NCBI GenBank assembly: GCA_000949895.1
Contig: JWIT01000016.1
Location: 33,689-97,688 of the forward strand
Source of the DNA: Agrobacterium arsenijevicii
GTDB taxonomy: Bacteria > Pseudomonadota > Alphaproteobacteria > Rhizobiales > Rhizobiaceae
Length of the DNA stretch: 64,000 bases
Reading direction: 5' to 3'
A program made the position numbers and the translations under genes. Below, piece after piece: positions 1 to 7,916 of the stretch. Below the pieces are notes generated by a model. That model had not been told where the DNA came from. It saw only the letters and a list, made by a program, of their open reading frames with translations, and ran no database searches. How positions within the stretch are numbered: the stretch's first letter is position 1; each line of letters begins with the position of its first letter.

Positions 1-424
1 AGGAAAGCGCCGTCTCGTGCCCTTCCCGAGCGAGAAGATCCGACAGGTCGGACAGGCGCTGCGCCTGTTCCCTATAGGCACGGTAAAGCTTGACGACGCC
101 GCTTGCCGCATTGGGCGCGGCATCGGCAACCTCGATCAACTCCTGCGGCGACGGCACCTCGCCCACCAGCAGAGGATCAGCAAAGACCTCGCGCAGCTGC
201 CCGGCGGAACCGGCGCTTTCGCCCTGCAGATCGTCCAGATCGACCTTGTAGACCGAGGCGAGCTTCAGCAGCAGCTGCACGGTCAGCGGCCGCTGGTTGC
301 GCTCGATAAGATTGAGATAGGACGGCGAGATCGCCAGCGCCTCGGCCATCGCCGTCTGCGTCAGCCCCAGACCGTTGCGAATGCGGCGCACGCGCGGCCC
401 TGCAAAAATCTTGTTTTCCGACAC
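1..424 (-). CDS. XRE-family regulator, ScfR/RamB type (5' part only)
   Basis: Only the first 141 codons are inside the window; the gene runs off the left edge. The N-terminus (about residues 8-65) is a lambda-repressor-like helix-turn-helix, with the motifs VRRIRNGLGLTQTAMAEAL and SYLNLIERNQRPLTVQLLLK. The start is GTG at 424, because an upstream ATG runs into a stop after three codons and a GAGAGGTG ribosome site precedes the GTG. HTH proteins of this type (ScfR/RamB/MccR family) control acetate, glyoxylate or methylcitrate genes, and this one is divergent from isocitrate lyase, so control of aceA is a reasonable inference. The C-terminal sensory part cannot be seen. Confidence 0.85.
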   Translation of the reverse strand, partial: MSENKIFAGPRVRRIRNGLGLTQTAMAEALAISPSYLNLIERNQRPLTVQLLLKLASVYKVDLDDLQGESAGSAGQLREVFADPLLVGEVPSPQELIEVADAAPNAASGVVKLYRAYREQAQRLSDLSDLLAREGHETALS

Positions 425-678
425 CGCTTCACCTCTCCATCTCGTGACTCATACAAATCTATTACAAACTCGCCAGCACAAAGGCTTTTACAAAATTTAC
501 AATTTTACAGCCCCACCTTGTCATGCACACTACAGGATAACCTCTTTCAAGTCACTGTTTTTGTGTTTGTTCTGGCACTTAAACTCTCAAAAATGTAAAT
601 GTAGTCACATCGAATGGCGCTTCAAAAAATTGAAGACAGCACGTTTCAGAAACTGCATTTGTCATGGGAGAGAGAAGT
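425..678. promoter_or_regulatory. Divergent promoter region between the XRE regulator and aceA
   Basis: This AT-rich 254-bp gap holds both divergent promoters. It contains three direct repeats of TTTACA at 487-492, 496-501 and 504-509, and a related ATTACAAA near 459. The spacing of 8-9 bp is close to a helical turn, which suits a regulator binding site. No clear -35/-10 pair could be assigned by eye. A GGGAGAGA ribosome site lies just before the aceA ATG at 679. Confidence 0.5.
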
Positions 679-1968
679 ATGACGGATTTTTACAAACTTG
701 TTCCGGGTGCACCGCAGGGACGTTTCGACGGCATCGAGCGCGCTTACACCGCCGCAGATGTCGAGCGGCTGCGCGGCTCCGTCGAAATCCGCCATTCGTT
801 GGCCGAGATGGGTGCGAACCGGCTGTGGAAGCTGATCAACGAAGAGAATTTCATCAATGCCCTCGGCGCGCTTTCCGGCAACCAGGCCATGCAGATGGTT
901 CGCGCCGGGTTGAAGGCGATCTATCTTTCCGGCTGGCAGGTTGCGGCAGATGCCAACACCGCATCCGCCATGTATCCGGACCAGTCACTTTATCCGGCCA
1001 ATGCGGCACCGGAGCTTGCCAAGCGCATCAACCGCACGCTGCAACGCGCCGACCAGATCGAGACGGCAGAGGGCAAGGGCCTTTCTGTCGACACATGGTT
1101 CGCGCCAATCGTTGCCGATGCGGAGGCCGGTTTCGGCGGACCGCTCAACGCCTTCGAGATCATGAAGGCCTTCATCGAAGCCGGTGCGGCAGGGGTCCAT
1201 TATGAGGATCAGCTGGCATCAGAAAAGAAGTGCGGCCATCTCGGCGGCAAGGTTCTGATCCCGACGGCGGCGCATATCCGCAACCTGACAGCGGCGCGTC
1301 TTGCCGCTGACGTCATGGGTGTGCCGACGCTGGTCATTGCCCGGACCGATGCGGAGGCCGCCAAGCTTTTGACTTCTGACATTGACGAGCGCGACCGTCC
1401 TTTCGTGGATTACGATGCCGGCCGCACCGTCGAGGGCTTCTATCAGGTGAAGAACGGTCTCGAACCCTGCATCGCCCGTGCGGTGGCCTATGCGCCCTAT
1501 TGCGACCTGATCTGGTGCGAGACCTCCAAGCCGGATCTCGAGCAGGCACGCAGGTTTGCGGAAGGCGTGCACAAGGCGCATCCCGGCAAGAAGCTCGCTT
1601 ACAATTGCTCACCGTCGTTCAACTGGAAAAAGCACCTCGACGACGCGACGATTGCCAAGTTCCAGCGCGAGCTGGGGGCGATGGGCTACAAGTTCCAGTT
1701 CATTACGCTGGCCGGGTTCCACCAGCTGAACTACGGCATGTTCGAACTGGCGCGCGGCTACAAGGACCGGCAGATGGCAGCCTATTCCGAGCTTCAGGAA
1801 GCGGAATTCGCGGCCGAGGTTAACGGCTATACCGCCACCAAGCACCAGCGCGAGGTGGGCACCGGTTATTTCGACGCCGTGTCCCTAGCGATTTCCGGCG
1901 GCACGTCCTCGACCACCGCCATGAAGGAATCCACCGAGCACGACCAGTTCCGCCCGGCGGCGGAATAA
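679..1968 (+). CDS. aceA: Isocitrate lyase
   Basis: Cleaves isocitrate to glyoxylate and succinate, the first step of the glyoxylate shunt needed for growth on acetate or fatty acids; cytoplasmic. The 429-residue TIM-barrel protein is the usual length for the short bacterial enzyme. The catalytic signature KKCGHLGGK is present with the active-site cysteine at about residue 185, and ARTDAEAA and [11 protein letters not shown] are typical substrate-binding stretches. The ATG at 679 was preferred over 664 because GGGAGAGA lies directly upstream of it. A small gene follows after a hairpin, and a ScfR-type regulator is divergent. Confidence 0.97.
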   Translation: MTDFYKLVPGAPQGRFDGIERAYTAADVERLRGSVEIRHSLAEMGANRLWKLINEENFINALGALSGNQAMQMVRAGLKAIYLSGWQVAADANTASAMYPDQSLYPANAAPELAKRINRTLQRADQIETAEGKGLSVDTWFAPIVADAEAGFGGPLNAFEIMKAFIEAGAAGVHYEDQLASEKKCGHLGGKVLIPTAAHIRNLTAARLAADVMGVPTLVIARTDAEAAKLLTSDIDERDRPFVDYDAGRTVEGFYQVKNGLEPCIARAVAYAPYCDLIWCETSKPDLEQARRFAEGVHKAHPGKKLAYNCSPSFNWKKHLDDATIAKFQRELGAMGYKFQFITLAGFHQLNYGMFELARGYKDRQMAAYSELQEAEFAAEVNGYTATKHQREVGTGYFDAVSLAISGGTSSTTAMKESTEHDQFRPAAE

Positions 1969-1979
1969 ACCGAAAAAGT

Positions 1980-2003
1980 GCCCTTCCCTTAACCGGGAAG
2001 GGC
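1980..2003 (+). terminator. Hairpin after aceA (weak terminator or attenuator)
   Basis: A perfect 9-bp stem, GCCCTTCCC at 1980-1988 with GGGAAGGGC at 1995-2003, and a 6-nt loop. Only two T residues follow, so it is a poor intrinsic terminator. It may partly separate aceA from the small gene at 2052, or protect the aceA 3' end. Confidence 0.6.
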
Positions 2004-2051
2004 TTGCAAATCGCATCAAGAACCCCAACCAATAAAGAGAGGAGAAATGCC

Positions 2052-2309
2052 ATGAATGCCCACAACCCCATCAAGACCCACGTCAAGGAACGCGCCGAGG
2101 AGCAGTCCTCCGCCATGACGCAGGATCAGCAGGTCGCCATCCGCATGCTCGCCAATGATCTGCACCGCCTCAACCAGGCTGTCATGAAGGCCGTCGAGGC
2201 CGGTGTCTCCGTTGAATTGGTCCGCTCGGCCCGCCACCACGGCGGCGGCGGCAACTGGGGCGATCTCCTGATCCCGGTCATCGTCGCGCAGGGAAGTGCA
2301 GCGGCCTGA
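2052..2309 (+). CDS. Small conserved-type protein downstream of aceA
   Basis: Encodes 85 residues with no signal peptide or membrane segment. The middle is predicted helical (about residues 20-60) and the end is glycine-rich (HHGGGGNWGDLLIPVI). The start at 2052 has a clear AGAGAGGAG ribosome site, which argues that it is a real gene. It is co-directional with aceA and 83 bp downstream, so it may share the aceA transcript. I do not recognise a function. Its place suggests a link to acetate or glyoxylate growth, but that is inference only. Confidence 0.75.
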   Translation: MNAHNPIKTHVKERAEEQSSAMTQDQQVAIRMLANDLHRLNQAVMKAVEAGVSVELVRSARHHGGGGNWGDLLIPVIVAQGSAAA

Positions 2310-2317
2310 GACGGCTG

Positions 2318-3190
2318 TTACGCCGGGCGGCTCCTGCGCCCGGCATATAAATCGGAATGTCCCTTGATCAACCTCGTCATCCGGTCCGCCACCGTCCGTA
2401 TATCGCGGCGGTGGCGATCGTCATTGTTCATGACGATCCACTGATTGTGGCGGAGCGGCTCGATCTCATCGCCCTCCCGCATCAGCCGTGCATCGGCATC
2501 GCCTACGAAACACGGCAGCACGGCGACCCCTGCGCCCGCCAGTGTCAGATCGAGAAGCGCGGTCGGCCTGTTGACGGTCACCATAATATTGTCCTGCCGG
2601 TTTTCACGCGGCCAGCGTAGATAGGCGGAAATGGCGTTTTCCTCCGCCACCGCCAGCCACCGGTCTGAAACGGAGGTGGCGGCATTGCGCAGCCTGTAGG
2701 GCGCATAGGCCACCTCCCCCGTCTTGATGGCAGCGAGGTTACGCTCCTGCGGCTCAAAGGCGCGAATGCCGATATCGTTTTCGCGATGGGCCAGAGACGC
2801 CCGCTGTTCGGCTATGAAAAGATCGATGCGGAAATTATCGCGATCCGTGCAGATGGCCGAGAAATTCACCGCCAGCAGCCAGGCATTCCAGGTGCCGACG
2901 GCAATACGCACGACGGAGGAGGCTGACGACGCCTTCTGCCATCCCTCGATATCCTTCGCCGCCTGTTCCATTGCCTGAAGGCGGTCGAACAGCACACGGC
3001 CGTCCGCCGTCAGAGCATATCCCGTCTGGCTGCGCAGGAAGAGAGGCTTGCCGACGCGTTCCTCCAGTTCGACCATGCGCCGCCCGATAGTCGCCGGGCT
3101 CAAACCCGTCAACGCGGCAGCACCGGTCAGGCCGCCGCTGCGTGACACATCAAGGAAAAGCTGGTAGGAATCCCAAGTGACGTTTTTCAT
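2318..3190 (-). CDS. LysR-family transcriptional regulator
   Basis: A 290-residue protein with an N-terminal winged helix-turn-helix (about residues 5-65; motif LTGLSPATIGRRMVELEERV) followed by a periplasmic-binding-like effector domain, the normal LysR architecture and length. It converges on the small gene at 2052-2309, and a GC-rich hairpin (2322-2344, GCCGGGCG with CGCCCGGC) lies in its last codons and may serve both transcripts as a 3' end. It faces away from any obvious divergent enzyme gene; the nearest divergent gene is the small ORF at 3276. Target and effector are unknown. Confidence 0.9.
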   Translation of the reverse strand: MKNVTWDSYQLFLDVSRSGGLTGAAALTGLSPATIGRRMVELEERVGKPLFLRSQTGYALTADGRVLFDRLQAMEQAAKDIEGWQKASSASSVVRIAVGTWNAWLLAVNFSAICTDRDNFRIDLFIAEQRASLAHRENDIGIRAFEPQERNLAAIKTGEVAYAPYRLRNAATSVSDRWLAVAEENAISAYLRWPRENRQDNIMVTVNRPTALLDLTLAGAGVAVLPCFVGDADARLMREGDEIEPLRHNQWIVMNNDDRHRRDIRTVADRMTRLIKGHSDLYAGRRSRPA

Positions 3191-3275
3191 AGTTGAAAAA
3201 CGTAGCGCACTTTTTTGCGCAGATAAATCAAAAAACGGCGCGCATCATGGCCCTCCGCATTACGAGGAGAGCGAT

Positions 3276-3596
3276 ATGCACGCAATTTTTGCAGCCCGAG
3301 TCATCATCGAAAACCAGCAGCCGCGCACGCGGCGCGAAGCCATTCTGCAGGAAGAGAAATTTTATACCGATATGGCCGAGGCATCGCGCCCATGGCGACT
3401 TTTCAGCACACTTATCGGTTTGATGAAGGCGAAGAGCCGCCGATCAGTAAAAGAGAGCGATCAGGGCAGCCAGAGCACCGACTGCGATTGCGGTCAGGCG
3501 AAAGGCCAATTGCCTGCTCTCGCTTTCGGCGCGGGCGATGGCAATGGCGCGAGGGCGGCGATGTGCGGATCTGTTCATGCGCGGGCTCCTGACTAA
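3276..3596 (+). CDS. Hypothetical small protein
   Basis: 106 residues, start supported by a GAGGAGAG ribosome site. The first 55 residues (MHAIFAARVIIENQQPRTR onward) look like real protein, with a basic helical segment. The rest is low-complexity and overlaps, on the other strand, a short membrane-protein gene at 3444-3578, so the 3' half may be non-functional or one of the two calls is wrong. It is divergent from the LysR gene. Function unknown. Confidence 0.45.
   Translation: MHAIFAARVIIENQQPRTRREAILQEEKFYTDMAEASRPWRLFSTLIGLMKAKSRRSVKESDQGSQSTDCDCGQAKGQLPALAFGAGDGNGARAAMCGSVHARAPD
3444..3578 (-). CDS. 44-residue predicted single-pass membrane protein
   Basis: A basic, arginine-rich N-terminus (about 20 residues) is followed by one hydrophobic helix, LTAIAVGALAALIALFY, that reaches the C-terminus, which gives an N-in tail-anchored topology. 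AGGAG lies about nine bases ahead of the ATG at 3578. The gene is antisense to the end of the hypothetical gene at 3276-3596. Short basic single-helix proteins of this sort are common in rhizobial genomes, but I know no function for this one. Confidence 0.45.
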   Translation of the reverse strand: MNRSAHRRPRAIAIARAESESRQLAFRLTAIAVGALAALIALFY

Positions 3597-3733
3597 AAAC
3601 TCAACCGACCCATGCCCTGTAAAGAGCCTCCAGCATGACATCATGTGCAGCCGGACGACGATGCTGTCCGGCTTTGCTGGCATTCGGTCAGGATGACTCC
3701 GCGCCCATTAACAAGGTGTTAATGGGCGCGGTT

Positions 3734-4915
3734 TCAGGCGAATTCACCTGCCGCCTGACCGGAGGCCCAGGCCCACTGGAAATTATAGCCGCCGAGCCAG
3801 CCGGTCACGTCAACACATTCGCCGATGAAATAGAGGCCGGCCACCGATTTCGCCGCCATGCTGCGGGAATCGAGGCCGGTCGTATCCACACCACCAAGCG
3901 TGACTTCCGCCGTGCGATACCCCTCGGAACCGGCGGGTTTGATCTGCCAGTCCTGCACCTCATTCGCCAAGGTCGCCAGAGCCTTGTCTGACATATCGGC
4001 AAGATTGCCGGTCAGGCCCGATTTTTCGACCACATGCTGGGCCAGCCGTTTCGGCAGGATTTCCGCAAGAGCGGTCTGGGCCGACTGGCGGCCGTTCTTC
4101 TGTTTCGCTTCCTTTAGCAAGGCGAGGATATCGCGCGCAGGCTCCAGTTTCAGGCGGATGACATCGCCTTCGCGCCAATAGGAGGAGATTTGCAGGATCG
4201 ACGGGCCGCTCAAACCACGATGGGTGAACAGCAGCGCTTCGTTGAAAGCGGTTTTGCCATGGGAAACTTCGGCCGGAACGGCGACACCGGCGAGTGGGCT
4301 CAGCCTCTCCAGCGCAGCAGGATCGAGCGTCAGCGGCACGAGACCGGGACGCGTTTCGATGAGCGACAGGCCGAATTGTTCGGCGATCTGGTAAGCAAAG
4401 CCGGTCGCCCCCATTTTCGGGATCGACTTGGCCCCCGTTGCGACAACGAGGCTTTCCGCCTCGATGAGGCCACCGGAGGTCGTCACGCGAAAACGCCCGC
4501 CATCATGGGCGACATCAGAGATGGCGGTTTCGAGCCTCAGCTTCACATTCACCGCCTGCATTTCGCCAAGCAGCATACGGATGATGTCCTTGGCGCTGTC
4601 GTCGCAGAAGAGTTGGCCAAGCGTCTTTTCATGCCAGGCGATGCGATGTTTTTCGACCAGGGCGATGAAATCGCGCGGTGTGTAACGGGCAAGCGCGGAT
4701 TTGGCGAAATGCGGGTTGGCGGAAAGATAGTTCTTCGGCCCGGCATGAATGTTGGTGAAATTGCAGCGGCCGCCGCCGGATATGCGGATCTTCTCGCCCG
4801 GCGCCTTGGCGTGGTCGAGGATGATGACGGAGCGGCCGCGCTGGCCGGCGCGGATGGCACACATCATGCCGGCGGCGCCCGCCCCCAAAATCAGCACGTC
4901 ACATTTCTCTGCCAT
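3734..4915 (-). CDS. BaiN/HI0933-family NAD(P)/FAD-dependent oxidoreductase
   Basis: A 393-residue flavoprotein. The N-terminal FAD-binding Rossmann motif GAGAAGMMCAIRAG is at about residues 10-23, followed by the family signature ISGGGRCNFTN. The C-terminal FAD motif is GLYFIGECVDVTGWLGGYNF. The GLSGPSILQISSYW segment is also typical of this family (BaiN, YhiN, HI0933). The ATG at 4915 starts directly at the Rossmann fold; longer frames upstream would overlap the divergent ligase gene and lack similarity. The substrate of this family is poorly defined and cannot be read from context here. Confidence 0.88.
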   Translation of the reverse strand: MAEKCDVLILGAGAAGMMCAIRAGQRGRSVIILDHAKAPGEKIRISGGGRCNFTNIHAGPKNYLSANPHFAKSALARYTPRDFIALVEKHRIAWHEKTLGQLFCDDSAKDIIRMLLGEMQAVNVKLRLETAISDVAHDGGRFRVTTSGGLIEAESLVVATGAKSIPKMGATGFAYQIAEQFGLSLIETRPGLVPLTLDPAALERLSPLAGVAVPAEVSHGKTAFNEALLFTHRGLSGPSILQISSYWREGDVIRLKLEPARDILALLKEAKQKNGRQSAQTALAEILPKRLAQHVVEKSGLTGNLADMSDKALATLANEVQDWQIKPAGSEGYRTAEVTLGGVDTTGLDSRSMAAKSVAGLYFIGECVDVTGWLGGYNFQWAWASGQAAGEFA

Positions 4916-5089
4916 AGTTGTTTTCCGTTTGCTTCTCCCTTTCCTCTTTTCGAAGTGCCGCCCGTTGTCAATGGCGCTTTCCCCCTCGCCAATTGCCAAA
5001 CTCCGGTTATGATGGCGGCAGTCGAAACACAGACCCGGTGATACATGCCCCCGAAGAAAACCATGCTCCGCCCGAAAAAACAGGCAACC

Positions 5090-6481
5090 ATGGCAAAGAA
5101 ACCTCCCCTCGACCTCTCTTCCACCCGTGGCGTTTCCTCCTGGCGCGAAGCCTCGCAATGGTTGAGGGCGCGCGGTATCGAGGATATCGAATGCATAACA
5201 CCCGATCTTGCCGGGGTTGCGCGTGGCAAGATGATGCCGACGGCAAAGTTCACGGGCGATACCTCGCTTGCCCTGCCCTCCGCGCTTTATCGCCACACGA
5301 TCTCAGGCGAATATCCTGACGAGACCGCAAACTTCCGCTATGAGCCACGCGACAGCGACCTGAAACTGGTGCCGGATCTTTCCACGCTCTCCGTCGTACC
5401 GTGGGAAAGCGACCCGACCGCGCAGGTGATCTGCGACGTCGTAGATGCCGAGGGCAATTTCGTTCCCTACACGCCGCGCAACGTCCTGAAGAACGTGCTT
5501 TCGCTTTATACCGAAAAGGGCTGGAAGCCGGTCGTCGCACCGGAAATCGAATTCTACCTCGTCGCCATGAATGACGACCCGGACTATCCGCTGCATCCGC
5601 CGAAGGGCAGGTCCGGACGGTCGATCGTCGGCGGGCAGAGCTATTCCATTGCCGGCATCAACGAATTCGACGAGCTGATCGACGATATCTATCACTTCTC
5701 CGAAAAACAGGGCCTCGAGATCGACACGCTGATCCACGAGGAAGGCCCGGCCCAGCTGGAGATCAACCTGCGCCATGGCGACCCGATCGAGCTTGCTGAT
5801 CAGGTGTTCCTGTTCAAGCGCACGATCCGCGAAGCTGCCCTGAAGCACGGCATCTATGCCACCTTCATGGCCAAGCCCATGCAGGGGCAGCCGGGTTCGG
5901 CCATGCATATCCACCAATCGGTGGTGGAAATCGACGGCGGCCGCAATATCTTCTCCAACAAGGACGGCGGCCCCTCCAAGGAGTTCTTCGCCTTCGTCGG
6001 CGGCATGCAGCGTTATGTTCCGAACGCGCTGGTGATGCTGGCACCATACGTGAACTCCTATCGCCGCCTGACGCCTGATATGGCCTGCCCGGTCAACAAT
6101 GCCTGGGGTTACGACAACCGCACGACCGCCTTCCGGGTGCCGATTTCAAGCCCGCAGGCGCGGCGCGTGGAAAACCGCCTGCCGAGTTCGGATGCCAATC
6201 CCTATCTTGCACTTGCCGCGTCCCTCGCCTGTGGCTGGCTCGGCATCGTCAACAATATCGAGCCGACGGAACCGACCGCCGAGACGGCGAATGAAGGTTC
6301 GATCGACCTGCCGCGCGGCCTCCTGGAAGCCGTGGCGCTGCTGGAAGGCGAAGAACAGTTCGAGCGGGTGTTCGGGCATGAATTCGTCGGCCTCTATGCG
6401 GGCCTGAAGCGCGGGGAATTCGAGACCTTCATGCAGGTCATCAGCCCCTGGGAGCGGGAATTCCTGCTTCTCAACGTGTGA
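5090..6481 (+). CDS. Glutamine synthetase family protein, probable gamma-glutamylputrescine synthetase (PuuA-like)
   Basis: About 463 residues with the full glutamine-synthetase fold: an N-terminal beta-grasp (IECITPDLAGVARGK), the metal and substrate motif PEIEFYLV, the ATP-side signature GSAMHIHQS, and the C-terminal arginine stretch NNAWGYDNRTTAFRVP. The N-terminal pattern is that of the PuuA/GlnT-like class rather than nitrogen-assimilating GlnA. The next gene is a PuuB-like oxidase 12 bp away, so gamma-glutamylation of an amine such as putrescine is the best guess. An earlier ATG at 5045 is in frame; 5090 has the better ribosome site (CAGGC), so the start is uncertain. Confidence 0.87.
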   Translation: MAKKPPLDLSSTRGVSSWREASQWLRARGIEDIECITPDLAGVARGKMMPTAKFTGDTSLALPSALYRHTISGEYPDETANFRYEPRDSDLKLVPDLSTLSVVPWESDPTAQVICDVVDAEGNFVPYTPRNVLKNVLSLYTEKGWKPVVAPEIEFYLVAMNDDPDYPLHPPKGRSGRSIVGGQSYSIAGINEFDELIDDIYHFSEKQGLEIDTLIHEEGPAQLEINLRHGDPIELADQVFLFKRTIREAALKHGIYATFMAKPMQGQPGSAMHIHQSVVEIDGGRNIFSNKDGGPSKEFFAFVGGMQRYVPNALVMLAPYVNSYRRLTPDMACPVNNAWGYDNRTTAFRVPISSPQARRVENRLPSSDANPYLALAASLACGWLGIVNNIEPTEPTAETANEGSIDLPRGLLEAVALLEGEEQFERVFGHEFVGLYAGLKRGEFETFMQVISPWEREFLLLNV

Positions 6482-6493
6482 GGTGTTCCAAGC

Positions 6494-7780
6494 ATGACAT
6501 GGCAAAGCCCGATTGCGCCGGGAATTTCCTGGTATCAGGCGACAGTCGGCGAGCGGCCGGAATATCCGGCGCTCGACGGCTCAAAAGAGGTGGACGTTGC
6601 GATCATCGGCGGCGGTTATACCGGCCTTCAGGCTGCCTGTAATCTTGCCGCCAACGGCGTCTCCGTCGCCCTCATCGAGGCACATCGTTTCGGTGATGGC
6701 GCATCGGGCCGCAACGGCGGGCAATTCGGCACCGGCCAGCGCTCGTTTCCCGACGAGATGGAAGAACAGATCGGCTTCGAACAATCGAAGCTGCTGTTCG
6801 ACATTGCCGAGGACGCCAAGCACTACGTTCGCGATTTTGCCAGCGATCGCGGCATCGACATGGAATATCTGCCGGGCCAGCTCTATGTGGCGCACAAGGC
6901 GGCTTACGAAGACGACTATCGCAAAAGCGTCGATGCGATGAACAATCGCTATGGCTATGCGCATATTTCCTACATGGAGCGGGGGGAAGCGCGGCAGCGT
7001 GTCGGCTCCACCCACTATTTCGGCGGCACGCGCGATACCGGCACCGGCCACATTCATCCGCTGAAGCTGCTGGTCGGCCTTGCCAAGGCGGCAAAAGACG
7101 CAGGCGCCGGCATCCATGAAATGACGCCCGCCAGATCCATCCGCCAGTCCGGCGGCAAGACCATCATCGAAACGCCTTCCGGAACGCTCACCGCAACACG
7201 GGTGCTGATTGCGACCAACGCCTATATCGGCAATCTGGAGCCGGTGACGGCGGCCCATATCATGCCCATCCGCTCCTTCATCGGCGCGACCGCGCCGCTT
7301 GATGATTTTCCGGACATCATTCCCGGCAAGGAAGCCGTCGCCGATTCCCGTTTCGTGGTGCGCTATTTTCGCAAGACGGCTGACAACCGCCTGCTGTTTG
7401 GCGGGCGCGAGGCCTACACCGCCGATACGCCGCGCGACATTTCAATCCATATCCGCAAACAGATCGCCGAGATTTATCCGCAGCTCGAAAATGTCGAGAT
7501 CACCCATTCCTGGGGCGGCTCCGTCGGCATCACCCTGCCGCGACAGCTGTTCGTGCGCGAAGTGATGCCGGGCGTCACCTCCATCGGCGGTTATTCCGGC
7601 CACGGGGTAATGCTGTCGAATTATTGCGGCAAGCTCTATGCCGATCTCGTTCTCGGCAAAAAGGACATGCTGGCGCCCTTCGCCCGGCTGAAGGTTCCGT
7701 CCTTCCCCGGTGGGGCGTCGTTCCGGGCGCCGCTGCTTTTCCTGGCGCTTTCATGGTACGCGTTGCGAGACAGGTTTTAG
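6494..7780 (+). CDS. FAD-dependent oxidoreductase, probable gamma-glutamylputrescine oxidase (PuuB-like)
   Basis: A 428-residue DAO-family flavoenzyme. The dinucleotide-binding motif DVAIIGGGYTGLQAAC is at about residues 31-46, followed by the glycine-rich RFGDGASGRNGGQF segment that is characteristic of PuuB/OrdL-like oxidases. GGYSGHGVMLSN near the C-terminus closes the FAD site. It follows the PuuA-like ligase by 12 bp and so is very likely co-transcribed; together they would gamma-glutamylate an amine and then oxidise it. PuuC and PuuD are not in the window, so the exact amine remains open. Confidence 0.86.
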   Translation: MTWQSPIAPGISWYQATVGERPEYPALDGSKEVDVAIIGGGYTGLQAACNLAANGVSVALIEAHRFGDGASGRNGGQFGTGQRSFPDEMEEQIGFEQSKLLFDIAEDAKHYVRDFASDRGIDMEYLPGQLYVAHKAAYEDDYRKSVDAMNNRYGYAHISYMERGEARQRVGSTHYFGGTRDTGTGHIHPLKLLVGLAKAAKDAGAGIHEMTPARSIRQSGGKTIIETPSGTLTATRVLIATNAYIGNLEPVTAAHIMPIRSFIGATAPLDDFPDIIPGKEAVADSRFVVRYFRKTADNRLLFGGREAYTADTPRDISIHIRKQIAEIYPQLENVEITHSWGGSVGITLPRQLFVREVMPGVTSIGGYSGHGVMLSNYCGKLYADLVLGKKDMLAPFARLKVPSFPGGASFRAPLLFLALSWYALRDRF

Positions 7781-7916
7781 GATAATGTTTACAGACTGTT
7801 GGCGATGGCGGACAGGCCGATGGAACCAAAATTCATAATTTCACATAACTGAGTATGGCATTTTTAAATCGATTAGATTATGGATGCCCCAACCCTTGAA
7901 GATCGAGAGTATCGAT
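7781..7916 (+). promoter_or_regulatory. Probable zwf-pgl-edd promoter region
   Basis: An AT-rich 136-bp gap between the puuB-like gene and zwf, the only gap ahead of the Entner-Doudoroff genes that clearly looks like a promoter. I could not assign -35 and -10 boxes with confidence. No hairpin with a T-tract was seen after the puuB-like gene. Confidence 0.35.

Noticed and set aside
4190..5041. A 283-codon plus-strand frame opposite the BaiN-type gene
   Set aside because: No ribosome site or protein-like motifs; the minus-strand flavoprotein has intact family signatures.
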